A DNA stretch of 64,000 nt from an uncultured Macellibacteroides sp. (GCF_963667135.1 NZ_OY762974.1:3348001-3412000); one strand, 5' to 3'. Positions 26,886-35,923 are shown, counted from the stretch's first letter. A program made the numbers and translations. Notes: generated from the letters alone by a model not told the origin.

Positions 26886-27399
26886 TATAAATTATGATTT
26901 AAAGAAAATAAAAGGCTTTATCTTTGATGTAGACGGAGTTCTTTCGCGCGATGTAATTCCTTTGCACCCCAACGGAGATCCCATGCGAACCGTGAATATC
27001 AAAGACGGATATGCTTTGCAGCTTGCTGTGAAAAAAGGGTATCAGGTAGCTATAATTACCGGAGGGTATACGGAGTCGGTGAAGATGCGTTTTGACAGAT
27101 TGGGTGTAAAATATATTTACATGCGAAGTTCTGTAAAGATGAAAGATTATGCTGATTTTATGGAACAAACAGGTTTAAACCCCGAAGAGGTTTTGTATGC
27201 AGGGGATGATATTCCCGATTACGAAGTAATGAAGCTGGTAGGTCTACCGGTTGCTCCAGCTGATGCAGCTCCTGAAATTAAACAAATAGCCCGCTATATT
27301 TCTTCCAGAAACGGAGGAGAAGGAATAGCCCGCGATGTTATTGAACAAACAATGAAAATGCAGGGTACCTGGTTCGACGGTGAAGCGTTCGGCTGGTAA
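26878..27399 (+). CDS. kdsC: KdsC-like HAD phosphatase
   Basis: Likely 3-deoxy-D-manno-octulosonate 8-phosphate phosphatase, which makes Kdo for lipopolysaccharide. It is 173 residues, the cap-less C0 HAD size that forms tetramers. Motif I is [10 protein letters not shown] near residue 15, motif II is IITGG near residue 60, and the C-terminal motif is [12 protein letters not shown] near residue 105. The short C-terminal tail ([11 protein letters not shown]) resembles KdsC tails. Other cap-less sugar phosphatases cannot be excluded. It overlaps the DUF2520 gene by 8 nt. Confidence 0.85.
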   Translation: MSSINYDLKKIKGFIFDVDGVLSRDVIPLHPNGDPMRTVNIKDGYALQLAVKKGYQVAIITGGYTESVKMRFDRLGVKYIYMRSSVKMKDYADFMEQTGLNPEEVLYAGDDIPDYEVMKLVGLPVAPADAAPEIKQIARYISSRNGGEGIARDVIEQTMKMQGTWFDGEAFGW

Positions 27400-27440
27400 T
27401 TGACATTAAATTATTATAAATAGAAAAACACACAAGACCT

Positions 27441-28022
27441 ATGTTGTCCAATCTTGATAAGTATAAAATTGTTTTAGCTTCCAATTCGCCCAGAAGGAAA
27501 GAACTTTTGGCTGGTTTAGATATTGCCTTCGAAGTAAAGTTAAACGGCGACGTTGATGAATCGTATCCCGACGGTCTTTCACCGGAAGAGATTCCAGTGT
27601 ATGTTGCACAAAGAAAGGCTGATGCGTATGCTCCTTTTCTGGAAAAGGATGAATTGCTGATTACGGCAGATACGATAGTCTGGACTTTCGAAGAAGTACT
27701 GGGAAAACCCAAAGACAGACAGGATGCCATCGACATGCTTTCGAAGCTTTCAAACAGAGTGCACGAGGTAATAACCGGAGTTTGTATTGTGACTAAGAAT
27801 AAAAAGACTTCTTTCGCTGTCTCGTCGGCCGTTAGCTTTGGCTTTCTGGAGCCTTCAGATATAGAATATTACGTTGATAAATACAAACCGTACGATAAAG
27901 CAGGTTCTTACGGGATTCAGGAGTGGATTGGCTATGTAGGGGCTGAAGCGATAAATGGTTCTTTCTTTAATGTAATGGGGTTACCGGTGCAACGGCTCTA
28001 TCGTGAACTTAAAGCATTTTAA
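27441..28022 (+). CDS. maf: Maf family nucleotide pyrophosphatase
   Basis: House-cleaning nucleoside triphosphate pyrophosphatase that hydrolyses non-canonical or modified NTPs; first described as a septum-formation inhibitor. It is 193 residues. The opening IVLASNSPRRKELL is diagnostic, followed by ITADTIVW (catalytic Asp) and the DKAGSYGIQEWIG block. Fourth gene of the nitroreductase-DUF2520-kdsC-maf run, after a 41-bp gap. It converges on the PBP gene with only 22 bp between stops. Confidence 0.95.
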   Translation: MLSNLDKYKIVLASNSPRRKELLAGLDIAFEVKLNGDVDESYPDGLSPEEIPVYVAQRKADAYAPFLEKDELLITADTIVWTFEEVLGKPKDRQDAIDMLSKLSNRVHEVITGVCIVTKNKKTSFAVSSAVSFGFLEPSDIEYYVDKYKPYDKAGSYGIQEWIGYVGAEAINGSFFNVMGLPVQRLYRELKAF

Positions 28023-28044
28023 GTCCACGACAGATCATCTTGCA

Positions 28045-30390
28045 TTATTTAAATATATCGTCAATACCCTCGGATTTTTCGGGGGTATTGTTGTTTTCTT
28101 CAGATACCGGCTTACCACATGGATTACTATAGATAGATGGAATTTCAAAGTTTTCGTTCTCCATATAACCCAACGACTTGTCTGCGTATACCTTTTGCAT
28201 AAAGAGCCCATAGATTGGTAACGCCATACTGGCACCCTGACCTTCATTCAGTCTGTCAAAGTGAATGGATCTGTCTTCGCCACCTACCCAGCAACCTGCT
28301 ACCAGACTAGGAGTAAAGCCCATAAACCAACCATCGGAGTTGTTTTGTGTCGTTCCTGTTTTACCACCCATTTGAGCCGTAATATTATAGCGGTACCGCA
28401 ACCTGCTGGCTGTTCCTCCGTCAACTACACTGCGAAGCATATAAAGCATCTTGTAGGAAGCCTCTTCAGTAAGGACTTCGCTCATCGTAGGTGTGAAGCT
28501 GGCAATCGTATTGCCAAATTGATCCTCGATGCGGGTTACATAAACCGGATCAACCCGAATTCCTTTGTTGGCAAAGGTGGTATAACCTGTTACCATTTCT
28601 CCTACAGATACGTCGGGCGTGCCCAAACAAACAGAGATTACAGGGTCAATATAGTTTTTTAAGCCGAACGAATGGAGCAGGCGTACAAAAGTGTATGGCG
28701 AAAGCTGGCTCATCAGATAGGCTGTTACCCAGTTGGAAGAGTTTTGCAGACCCCATTTAATGGTTACTGTTTCGCCAACGCGTTTTGCACCAGCGTTTCG
28801 TGGAATCCACAAATTGCCATTTTCGTCACGAAGCTGCTGTTGTACGTGAAGCATTTCATCGCAAGGAGTAAAGCCGTCGATCATTGCCAGAGAGTAGAGG
28901 AATGGCTTCATGGTCGAACCAATCTGGCGTCTTCCTCCATTAACCATGTCGTATTGAAAATCATTGTAATCGATTCCTCCTACATAGGCTTTCACGTGTC
29001 CGTTGTGTGGATCCATGGCCATAAAGGCACTACGAAGGAAACTTTTATGATATCTGATAGAATCCCATGGCGACATGATCGTATCAATTGGACCATTCCA
29101 GCTGAATACGCGCATCTCTTCCGGCTTTTTAAACGCCAGCTTGATTTCGTCCATATCTAACCCTTCGGCTTTTAGCGCGCGATAGCGGTCAGTTTGTTGC
29201 ATCGCTCTGGTTAAAATCGTATCTACCTGACCTAATCTTAAATCTCTGGAAAAAGGAGCATAGGCTCTTTTCGCTTTTTCCTGGAAAAACATAGGTTGTA
29301 ATGAACCTCCTACATGTTCTTTTACAGCATCTTCGGCATATTTTTGCATACGAGAATCGATCGTTGTATAAATTCTCAGGCCATCACTGTAAAGATTATA
29401 AAACTCACCATCCGGTTTCTTGTTCTTACTGCACCAACCGTATAGCGGGTTAGTTTCCCAGGCTAATGAATCTTCGGAATACTTTTGAGATTGCCAGTCT
29501 GCATAATTGCTGCGCTTGGGCTTTTTAGCCGTAAGGGTCATCCGGAGGTATTCTCGGAAATAAGGAGCAAGCCCTTCCTTGTGATCCATTGGGGTGAATT
29601 TTACCTTTAAAGGCAAGGAAGAAAGAGAATCGCGTTCTTGCTTGGTAATATAATCGGCTTTGTACATCTGATCCAAAACAACATTTCTGCGGCCTTTGGT
29701 CCGATCACTATGTCGTATGGGATTATAGTAAGATGGATTTTTACACATACCAACCAACGTGGCTGCTTCTTCTATCTTAAGTGATTTGGGCGTACTGCCG
29801 AAGTAAACCCGGGCAGCCGATTGAATACCTACGGCATTGTATAAGAAATCGAATTTATTAAGGTACATGTTGACGATTTCTTCTTTTGTATAGAAGCGCT
29901 CAAGTTGTACCGCAATTACCCACTCGATGGGTTTCTGAAACAATCGTTCAACAAAATTATCAGCGCTGGGCGAAAAGAGCTGTTTGGCTAGCTGCTGGGT
30001 AATTGTACTACCACCTCCGCCACTTTTCTGCATTAATATACCTCTCTTCACAACAGCGCGGAATAGTCCCGCGACATCGATTCCGGAATGATCGGTAAAT
30101 CGTTTATCCTCGGTTGCAATAAGGGCATTTACCAGCTCCGGAGACAAATCCTTATAGTTTACAAATAAACGGTTGTCTTTACTGTGCGCATAGCTCCCCA
30201 GTGTTTTTCCATCTGAGGAAATAATTTGTGAAGCATACTTGTCGATTGGATTTTCCAACTGTTCAACAGGAGGCATATAACCTATCGAACCATTGGCTAT
30301 GGCTATAAAAAGCAATACTGCGATACCTGCTGCGGCTGCATATAATACCCAAAAACCAATAATAATCTTTTTACGAGTGTTTGATGTCAT
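28045..30390 (-). CDS. Class A penicillin-binding protein (PBP1A type)
   Basis: Bifunctional peptidoglycan glycosyltransferase and transpeptidase, anchored by one N-terminal helix (residues about 8-30). It has 781 residues. The glycosyltransferase GT51 domain has the catalytic Glu in EDKRFTDHSGID near residue 93 and GGGSTITQQLAKQLF. The transpeptidase domain has SxxK as GSTMKPF, SxN as SSNW and KTG as KTGTTQN. A second paralogue lies at 40874-43282. It has a -7 box at 30420-30427. Its last codons contain a hairpin (28062-28090) that may stop maf transcription. Confidence 0.95.
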   Translation of the reverse strand: MTSNTRKKIIIGFWVLYAAAAGIAVLLFIAIANGSIGYMPPVEQLENPIDKYASQIISSDGKTLGSYAHSKDNRLFVNYKDLSPELVNALIATEDKRFTDHSGIDVAGLFRAVVKRGILMQKSGGGGSTITQQLAKQLFSPSADNFVERLFQKPIEWVIAVQLERFYTKEEIVNMYLNKFDFLYNAVGIQSAARVYFGSTPKSLKIEEAATLVGMCKNPSYYNPIRHSDRTKGRRNVVLDQMYKADYITKQERDSLSSLPLKVKFTPMDHKEGLAPYFREYLRMTLTAKKPKRSNYADWQSQKYSEDSLAWETNPLYGWCSKNKKPDGEFYNLYSDGLRIYTTIDSRMQKYAEDAVKEHVGGSLQPMFFQEKAKRAYAPFSRDLRLGQVDTILTRAMQQTDRYRALKAEGLDMDEIKLAFKKPEEMRVFSWNGPIDTIMSPWDSIRYHKSFLRSAFMAMDPHNGHVKAYVGGIDYNDFQYDMVNGGRRQIGSTMKPFLYSLAMIDGFTPCDEMLHVQQQLRDENGNLWIPRNAGAKRVGETVTIKWGLQNSSNWVTAYLMSQLSPYTFVRLLHSFGLKNYIDPVISVCLGTPDVSVGEMVTGYTTFANKGIRVDPVYVTRIEDQFGNTIASFTPTMSEVLTEEASYKMLYMLRSVVDGGTASRLRYRYNITAQMGGKTGTTQNNSDGWFMGFTPSLVAGCWVGGEDRSIHFDRLNEGQGASMALPIYGLFMQKVYADKSLGYMENENFEIPSIYSNPCGKPVSEENNNTPEKSEGIDDIFK
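28062..28100 (+). terminator. Possible maf terminator inside PBP 3' end
   Basis: CAATACCCTCG (28062-28072) pairs with CGGGGGTATTG (28080-28090), with one G-U, followed by TTGTTTTCTT. It lies in the coding end of the convergent PBP gene. Confidence 0.4.
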
Positions 30391-30419
30391 CTTTTTTACC
30401 TTCTTTCATTATGAAACCG

Positions 30420-30427
30420 CAAAGGTA
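30420..30427 (-). promoter_or_regulatory. Predicted -7 box, PBP1A gene
   Basis: Reads TACCTTTG on the minus strand, 30 bp before the ATG at 30390. Confidence 0.55.
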
Positions 30428-30531
30428 ACTATTTCCTGTTAAAAAAATTGTTAATCTAAAAAACATAATCATTATAATAAAAAACTAAGACAAAAAAGGA
30501 TATAAACCGGTATCGTCTCTAATTTTTTCTA

Positions 30532-30539
30532 TACTTTTG
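30532..30539 (+). promoter_or_regulatory. Predicted -7 box, pyrB operon
   Basis: TACTTTTG, 23 bp before the pyrB ATG at 30563; favours that start over the GTG at 30551. Confidence 0.6.
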
Positions 30540-30562
30540 TCTGCAAAGCAGTGATAAACGAT

Positions 30563-31477
30563 ATGAAGAGTAAAAGTTTAGTTTCGATCGATCAATGTTC
30601 TAAAGAGGACATTCTTCGGATTCTGGATAATGCCAGGAAGTTTGAGGAGAATCCAAACCGGAATTTATTAGAAGGTAAAGTAGCAGCCACCCTGTTTTTC
30701 GAGCCTTCAACCCGTACCCGGTTAAGTTTCGAAACCGCCATTAACCGTTTGGGGGGTAAAGTGATTGGATTTCAGGATGCTTCCACTACTAGTTCGTCAA
30801 AAGGGGAGACCCTTAAAGACACTATTCTGATGGTAAGTAATTATGCAGATTTAATAGTGATGAGGCATCATCTTGAAGGAGCAGCCAAGTATGCTTCCGA
30901 AGTAACGGATATTTCTATTATCAATGCGGGCGACGGGGCAAATCAGCATCCTTCGCAAACTATGCTTGATTTGTATTCCATTCAAAAAACGCAGGGAAAA
31001 CTTACAGATCTTACCATTACAATGGTGGGCGACTTAAAGTATGGTCGTACGGTGCATTCGCTGATCAGTGGAATGTCTCACTTTAATCCTACTTTTCATT
31101 TTGTGGCGCCAGACGAGTTACGTATGCCAGACGAATATAAATTGTTCTGTGATAAACACAACATTAAATATTATGAGCATACCGCATTCTCGGAAGAAGT
31201 AATCAACGAATCGGATATATTGTATATGACCCGGGTACAGCGTGAACGTTTTACAGATCTGGAAGAATATCAAAAGGTGAAAAACGTTTATATATTGAAA
31301 AAGAAGATGCTTGATAACAGTCGTGAGAATCTTCGCGTACTTCATCCGCTGCCCCGTGTAAATGAAATTGCATATGATGTGGATGATAGTCCAAAAGCTT
31401 ATTTTATTCAGCAAGCCCGAAATGGACTTTTTGCCCGTCAGGCTATTATTTGCGAAGTGTTAGGTATTACTTTATAA
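30563..31477 (+). CDS. pyrB: Aspartate carbamoyltransferase, catalytic chain
   Basis: Joins carbamoyl phosphate and aspartate, the committed step of pyrimidine synthesis. It is 304 residues from ATG 30563. The carbamoyl phosphate motif [14 protein letters not shown] is near residue 48, and the aspartate-domain block [10 protein letters not shown] is near residue 262. It is followed by pyrI after 13 bp, so the enzyme is the allosteric class B (c6r6) type. No pyrimidine attenuator was seen in the short leader. Confidence 0.97.
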   Translation: MKSKSLVSIDQCSKEDILRILDNARKFEENPNRNLLEGKVAATLFFEPSTRTRLSFETAINRLGGKVIGFQDASTTSSSKGETLKDTILMVSNYADLIVMRHHLEGAAKYASEVTDISIINAGDGANQHPSQTMLDLYSIQKTQGKLTDLTITMVGDLKYGRTVHSLISGMSHFNPTFHFVAPDELRMPDEYKLFCDKHNIKYYEHTAFSEEVINESDILYMTRVQRERFTDLEEYQKVKNVYILKKKMLDNSRENLRVLHPLPRVNEIAYDVDDSPKAYFIQQARNGLFARQAIICEVLGITL

Positions 31478-31490
31478 AAGTTGAGTTGTT

Positions 31491-31955
31491 ATGTCAGCAC
31501 AGAAAAAAAAAGAACTTCAGGTTGCCGCTTTGGAAAACGGAACCGCCATCGATCATATTCCTCCCTGTCAGCTATTTAAAGTAGCCGACATGTTAAACCT
31601 TAAGGAGCTGAAAAATACAATTACCATTGGTAATAATTTTCACAGTAAGAAGATGGGGACGAAAGGTATCATTAAAATCTCAGATAAGTTTTTCGAAGAA
31701 GATGTGATAAACCGCATCGCTTTGATCGCACCCAATGTAGTGCTTAACATTATTCGTGATTATGAGGTTGTAGAAAAGAAAACGGTTACACTTCCGGATG
31801 AACTGGTTGGTCTGGTAAAATGTAATAATCCCAAATGCATTACCAATAACGAACCAATGCCAACAAGATTTGATGTAATTGATAATGAATCGGGCACTGT
31901 AAAATGTCGTTACTGCGAAAGAAAAATAAATAAAGAAGACATAATAATTCTATGA
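31491..31955 (+). CDS. pyrI: Aspartate carbamoyltransferase, regulatory chain
   Basis: Nucleotide-binding regulatory subunit that mediates CTP inhibition and ATP activation of PyrB. It is 154 residues. The N-terminal allosteric domain has [17 protein letters not shown]. The C-terminal zinc domain carries four Cys in CNNPKCI and CRYCE (about residues 110-143). The stop overlaps the next ATG by 4 nt. Confidence 0.97.
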   Translation: MSAQKKKELQVAALENGTAIDHIPPCQLFKVADMLNLKELKNTITIGNNFHSKKMGTKGIIKISDKFFEEDVINRIALIAPNVVLNIIRDYEVVEKKTVTLPDELVGLVKCNNPKCITNNEPMPTRFDVIDNESGTVKCRYCERKINKEDIIIL

Positions 31956-32518
31956 AGCAAGACTGGAAGCCCGGAACAATGATTTATCCGCTTCCTGCGG
32001 TAATGATTAGTTGCGGCAGCGAGCCTTCGGAGTACAATATTTTAACGGTTGGCTGGGTAGGTACAATCTGTACCAATCCAGCCATGTGTTATATTTCAGT
32101 AAGACCAGAACGGCATTCGTATCCTATTCTAAAAAAGAATATGGAGTTTGTTATTAATCTTACTACCTGCGGTATGGCCTATGCCACAGATTGGTGTGGC
32201 GTTACTTCGGGGAAAGACCATAACAAATTTGCCGAAATGAACCTTACTCCGGGTAAATCTAAAATGGTTAGTGCTCCTATAATCGAAGAATCCCCTTTAT
32301 GTATAGAATGCCGTGTTAAGGAAGTAGTTAGTTTGGGAAGTCATGATATGTTTATTGCTGATGTGGTAAATGTGCAGGCCGACGATGCTTATCTTGATCC
32401 TGAAACGGGGGCATTTGATATGCAAAAGGCCGATTTACTTGCCTATTCTCACGGAAAATATTATGGTTTGGGAGAGTTTATCGGAAAATTTGGTTGGTCC
32501 GTAAAAAAGAAAAAATAA
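31952..32518 (+). CDS. Flavin reductase family protein
   Basis: FMN-binding split-barrel protein of 188 residues in the flavin reductase-like family. Typical blocks are [29 protein letters not shown] (residues about 30-58, split here: [18 protein letters not shown]) and FVINLTT. The gene overlaps pyrI by 4 nt (ATGA), so it is translationally coupled to pyrimidine biosynthesis genes. Its role is unknown: it could reduce free flavin or bind an FMN used elsewhere. Confidence 0.9.
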   Translation: MKQDWKPGTMIYPLPAVMISCGSEPSEYNILTVGWVGTICTNPAMCYISVRPERHSYPILKKNMEFVINLTTCGMAYATDWCGVTSGKDHNKFAEMNLTPGKSKMVSAPIIEESPLCIECRVKEVVSLGSHDMFIADVVNVQADDAYLDPETGAFDMQKADLLAYSHGKYYGLGEFIGKFGWSVKKKK

Positions 32519-32523
32519 GATAA

Positions 32524-33240
32524 ATGAACAAAGTCTGCCTTTTATTGCTATTGTCTTTTTTTGCTTTTACGCTTCAGTCGCAAGTTAAAAATGAAAAGCA
32601 AAAGGAATTTAATTTCGGGTTGAATTTAGGATTCAATGCGTCGTTTCCTATTGTAAATTCTTTAACTATCGATGGTGTAGAGGCGGAAAATGTTAATTTG
32701 CAATATAAAGTAGGCTATCTTGTATCTGCATTTTGCCGGATAAACATGAATCGATTTTTTATTCAGCCGGGAGTATCGCTGCATCATTCAGAAGGAAATA
32801 TTAACTATTCACTGCCGGATGATCTACTACTCACCGATTTCAAATCGGCAGTTCCATATTCCTCTGAAAGGTTGAATATCTCAACATACTCTATTGAAGC
32901 GCCTGTCCTAATTGGATTTAATCTTGTGAAAGAATATCCATATAGTCTTAGCTTTCAGGCAGGACCGAAAATCAAGTACACCTATTCGTCGGAGTACACT
33001 CCAGGTGTTAATCCCGAATCATTCGAACTGATAAATGAAAACTCGCCCTATGGCGTAAATGCCATGGCGGGAGTCTCCTTTAGCATTTGGCGCATGTTTT
33101 TCGATTTTTATTATGAATATGGGATTACTCAAACTACTACTGATTTCAAAAATCAGCTGTCCCCATTGCCTTACCAAAACACCATGCAACTTGAGAATCG
33201 AACAAATAAGATGAGCTTCTCCTTTGGTGTTTTGTTCTGA
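32524..33240 (+). CDS. Outer membrane beta-barrel protein, PorT-like
   Basis: Exported protein of 238 residues with a signal peptide (LLLLSFFAFTLQSQ). Alternating hydrophobic strands fit a small 8-stranded outer membrane beta-barrel. Blocks such as NFGLNLGFNASF and FFIQPGVSLHHSEG resemble the PorT/OMP_b-brl family, and the last residues NKMSFSFGVLF end in Phe. It begins 5 bp after the flavin reductase stop, so it is in the pyrBI transcript. Function unknown. Confidence 0.8.
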   Translation: MNKVCLLLLLSFFAFTLQSQVKNEKQKEFNFGLNLGFNASFPIVNSLTIDGVEAENVNLQYKVGYLVSAFCRINMNRFFIQPGVSLHHSEGNINYSLPDDLLLTDFKSAVPYSSERLNISTYSIEAPVLIGFNLVKEYPYSLSFQAGPKIKYTYSSEYTPGVNPESFELINENSPYGVNAMAGVSFSIWRMFFDFYYEYGITQTTTDFKNQLSPLPYQNTMQLENRTNKMSFSFGVLF

Positions 33241-33440
33241 TTCCCCATAAATGTGGGGAAAATATCCCCGTTCTTTCTCGCTTTTCCCCAAAACAACAAT
33301 AGCTGGATATTTGGTTAAATGACTGTTATTTAATTGTTTAATCTAAAACAATTCCGTTAGTCTGTTTTGGCATGATATTCTCATATAGTTTATTGTGTAA
33401 GAAATTACATACTAAAACAGTTTTCCTGAAAAAAAGGAGA

Positions 33441-33473
33441 ATGGGTAAAATAGTCAAAACGCTCAAAGGTTAG
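33441..33473 (+). CDS. Possible 10-residue peptide, MGKIVKTLKG
   Basis: A minimal frame, ATG to TAG, encoding a short basic peptide with four Lys... three of them spaced along MGKIVKTLKG. It follows an AAGGAG-like site (33434-33439) immediately upstream and ends directly before a perfect terminator hairpin. That layout resembles a leader peptide or a small-RNA tail, but nothing lies downstream on this strand to attenuate. It may be chance. Confidence 0.3.
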   Translation: MGKIVKTLKG

Positions 33474-33504
33474 AAAGACGAGTCCGTGAGGATTCGTCTT
33501 TTTT
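33474..33504 (+). terminator. Strong terminator with GUGA tetraloop
   Basis: AAAGACGAGTCC (33474-33485) pairs with GGATTCGTCTTT (33490-33501) around a GTGA tetraloop, followed by T's to 33504. A 12-bp stem with one G-U. Confidence 0.85.
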
Positions 33505-33609
33505 ATGCTTTGCAATTTCCGACAGTTTTCCGGGATCATGAACGAATTTTGAGCCTATGCATAAATTTTGCATAATCTGTAGAGAAATTCCTTATAGGAT
33601 TGGATAAAC

Positions 33610-33668
33610 AAAGATATATCTTTCGATCTTTAAAGATATAAGGAACGAAGTTGAAAGATATATCTTTC
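33610..33668. repeat. Repeated AAAGATATATCTTT palindromes
   Basis: The 14-bp palindrome occurs at 33610-33623 and again, extended to 16 bp, at 33653-33668. A third dyad, ATCTTTAAAGAT, sits between them at 33626-33637. A separate 20-nt dyad with a 2-nt spacer (TACTTATTG-TC-CAATAAGTA) lies at 33684-33703. Confidence 0.6.
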
Positions 33669-33766
33669 AAGGCAAAAAGTATATACTTATTGTCCAATAA
33701 GTACTAACAAATTGGAGAATATGTTCTGCTTGCTCTCATTTCGCATATATTTTAGTCACAACTTTT

Positions 33767-33994
33767 TTAGCTGAATTGTCTCCGTCCTATGTATTGTCCT
33801 AATACAGCCAATCCAATAAACAGGGGAATAAATCTGGTATCTGTATGCAATGTTATTCGAAGAATAATAATAAAGGGTACAGGTACATGAATAAGTATCC
33901 ACCAGGGTATAGAAAACTTTTTATACTTACTTCGCCAAATGCCAAAGGGTATATTAATAAACAAACAGAATGCAGATACAAAAAGGATGTCCAT
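33767..33994 (-). CDS. Small membrane protein downstream of recQ
   Basis: 75-residue hydrophobic protein with two to three likely membrane segments (ILFVSAFCLFINIPFGIW, PWWILIHVPVPFIIILRI, FIPLFIGLAVLGQYIG). Charged residues RSKYKK fall between the first two. It starts 2 bp after the recQ stop on the same strand, so it is co-transcribed and probably coupled. I do not recognise a family. The tight linkage and membrane-like composition suggest it is real. Confidence 0.65.
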   Translation of the reverse strand: MDILFVSAFCLFINIPFGIWRSKYKKFSIPWWILIHVPVPFIIILRITLHTDTRFIPLFIGLAVLGQYIGRRQFS

Positions 33995-33996
33995 AT

Positions 33997-35856
33997 TTAC
34001 AAATTCATTTTGGGCATTTTAAGTACAAAGCGGATAAGGGAAACAAACACTTTTCCGTATTTGTCCAACTTGATTTGTCCAACTCCGGTAATTTCACTGA
34101 ATTCATCCAGTGTTACAGGTTTTTTATCAACCATATCGGCCAGTGACTGGTCATTAAATATTATATAGGCAGGCATGCTTTCACGTTCAGCCCACTGTTT
34201 ACGCAGCTGACGGAGCGAATCCAGCAGTGCTTCATCAATCGATTCTGATTCGATAGGACGGATAGGAGTAGCCTTGAATTTTGCTTTTCCTTCTTTAGCG
34301 GTACGGCTTCCGGTGGATTTGCTTTTTTGCGTTTCTTCTTCCTCGTGCCAGGTAGCCAGCTGAGCCTTAAGTTCTCCGTAAAGGACTTTGCTACCCAAAG
34401 ATGTAACCTTCAATGTGCGGGCTGAAGCATAATCGACTTCCAGATATCCAAGCTGAAGCATCTGATAAAGATACTCTTTCCATTCCTTATAGGATAGATC
34501 CCTTCCTGCTCCGTATGTTTTAAGCTGATTGTATCCGCGTTCTGTAATTTCACTTCTATAAGAGCCTCGCAAAATGTCAATAAGCAATTGCATTCCCACA
34601 TGTTCTCCCGTTCGAACAACAGCGCTCAACGCTTTTTGGACAAGTATTGTCCCGTCGAACCGCTGAGGTGGATTTTTGCACACATCACAGTTTCCGCAAT
34701 CGTGTCCAACTTCCTCGCTAAAGTAACTCAACAGAATCCGCCGGCGACAAATATCCGCTTCGCAATAACGTTTCATCCGCTGCAATTTCTCGGTCGTGAT
34801 TTCACTTTGTCCGCTTTCTTCGGCAAAGCGGCTAAGCACCACTAGATCCCCCAGTGAATAGAAAAGCATTGTGTCACTAGGCATTCCGTCTCTGCCTGCG
34901 CGACCTATTTCCTGGTAATAGTTTTCTATACTGCCAGGCATATTATAATGAATTACCCAACGTACATTGCTCTTGTCGATACCCATACCAAACGCAACTG
35001 TTGCGCAAACCACATCCACACGGTCGTTTATGTAATCGTCTTGAGCCTTTTCCCTTCTTGCCGGCGATAAACCAGCATGATAAGCAATTGCCTTGATGCC
35101 ATATGTTCCCAACGTTTCGGCAAGCTCTTCGGTATCGTTTCGTTTCATGCAATATACAATGCCACTTTGCTCTTTCCGGGCACGGATAAAATGAACAATC
35201 GCTGCTATCTTCTCCTTCTTTGCAAAGCCTCGCTTTACGGTAAGAGAAAGATTGGGCCGGTCGAACGACGAAATGAAAGTCTCCGGATCCTTTAGGTTTA
35301 GCTGTGAAAGAATATCAGAACGGGTTATCTTATCCGCAGTAGCAGTTAACGCTATAATAGGAACCTTTGGAAACCGATCTTTCAATACCGCCAGCTGAGT
35401 ATATTCAGGACGGAAATCGTGTCCCCAATGCGAGATACAGTGGGCCTCGTCGATGGCAATCAACGAAATATCCATTCGGGGAAGAAGCCAGTCTACTTCG
35501 CCCATCAAACCTTCTGGTGATATATAAAGTAATTTAATTTTTCCCTGAATACAAAGTTGTTTGATCCGCTGTCGTTCCGCATCAGGCATACTACTGTTAA
35601 GAGCTGCAGCCGGGATGCCATTGGAAACCAATCCTTCAACCTGATCTTTCATCAAAGCAATAAGTGGAGAAAGAACAATGGCTGTTCCAGGCAGATAAAT
35701 AGCCGGTAACTGGAAACATATGGATTTGCCTCCACCCGTAGGCATCAGCACCAATGAATCTTTCTTTTCCAATATCCGTTTTATGATATCCGCCTGTAAC
35801 GGGCGAAAGGAAGTATAGCCAAAAAACTTTTTCAGTAACGCCTCAATCTCTTTCAT
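33997..35856 (-). CDS. recQ: ATP-dependent DNA helicase RecQ
   Basis: 3'-5' DNA helicase for recombination and replication-fork repair, 619 residues from ATG 35856. Walker A is MPTGGGKSICFQLPA near residue 40, the DEAH box is IAIDEAHCISHWGHDFRPEY near residue 135 (split here: DEAHCISHWGHDFRPEY), and the zinc region is CRRRILL..HDCGNCDVC near residues 365-385. RQC follows. A C-terminal HRDC domain lies at about 545-619 (AYIIFNDQSLADM). The 38-residue longer frame from 35970 would include the -7 box and overlap the divergent promoter, so it is rejected. Confidence 0.96.
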   Translation of the reverse strand: MKEIEALLKKFFGYTSFRPLQADIIKRILEKKDSLVLMPTGGGKSICFQLPAIYLPGTAIVLSPLIALMKDQVEGLVSNGIPAAALNSSMPDAERQRIKQLCIQGKIKLLYISPEGLMGEVDWLLPRMDISLIAIDEAHCISHWGHDFRPEYTQLAVLKDRFPKVPIIALTATADKITRSDILSQLNLKDPETFISSFDRPNLSLTVKRGFAKKEKIAAIVHFIRARKEQSGIVYCMKRNDTEELAETLGTYGIKAIAYHAGLSPARREKAQDDYINDRVDVVCATVAFGMGIDKSNVRWVIHYNMPGSIENYYQEIGRAGRDGMPSDTMLFYSLGDLVVLSRFAEESGQSEITTEKLQRMKRYCEADICRRRILLSYFSEEVGHDCGNCDVCKNPPQRFDGTILVQKALSAVVRTGEHVGMQLLIDILRGSYRSEITERGYNQLKTYGAGRDLSYKEWKEYLYQMLQLGYLEVDYASARTLKVTSLGSKVLYGELKAQLATWHEEEETQKSKSTGSRTAKEGKAKFKATPIRPIESESIDEALLDSLRQLRKQWAERESMPAYIIFNDQSLADMVDKKPVTLDEFSEITGVGQIKLDKYGKVFVSLIRFVLKMPKMNL

Positions 35857-35892
35857 TGTGTCCAGTTTGGTCTTCTTATCATGATTAAACGG

Positions 35893-35900
35893 CAAAGATA
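35893..35900 (-). promoter_or_regulatory. Predicted -7 box, recQ
   Basis: Reads TATCTTTG on the minus strand, 37 bp before ATG 35856. Confidence 0.55.
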
Positions 35901-35923
35901 ACCATAACTTGCAATATTTGTTG

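Larger units (their letters stand above)
33241..33766. other. 526-bp convergent non-coding region with dyads
   Basis: Between the PorT-like gene (plus) and the small membrane protein gene (minus). It holds a possible 10-residue peptide frame (33441-33473), a strong terminator (33474-33504) and several palindromes (33610-33703). The first 200 bp show no clear signal and no TAnnTTTG box. I see no tRNA fold or transposase remnant. Confidence 0.5.

Noticed and set aside
33241-33766. Possible tRNA, riboswitch or CRISPR in the convergent gap
   Set aside because: No cloverleaf, no known riboswitch core and no regularly spaced long repeats; only short dyads and one terminator.
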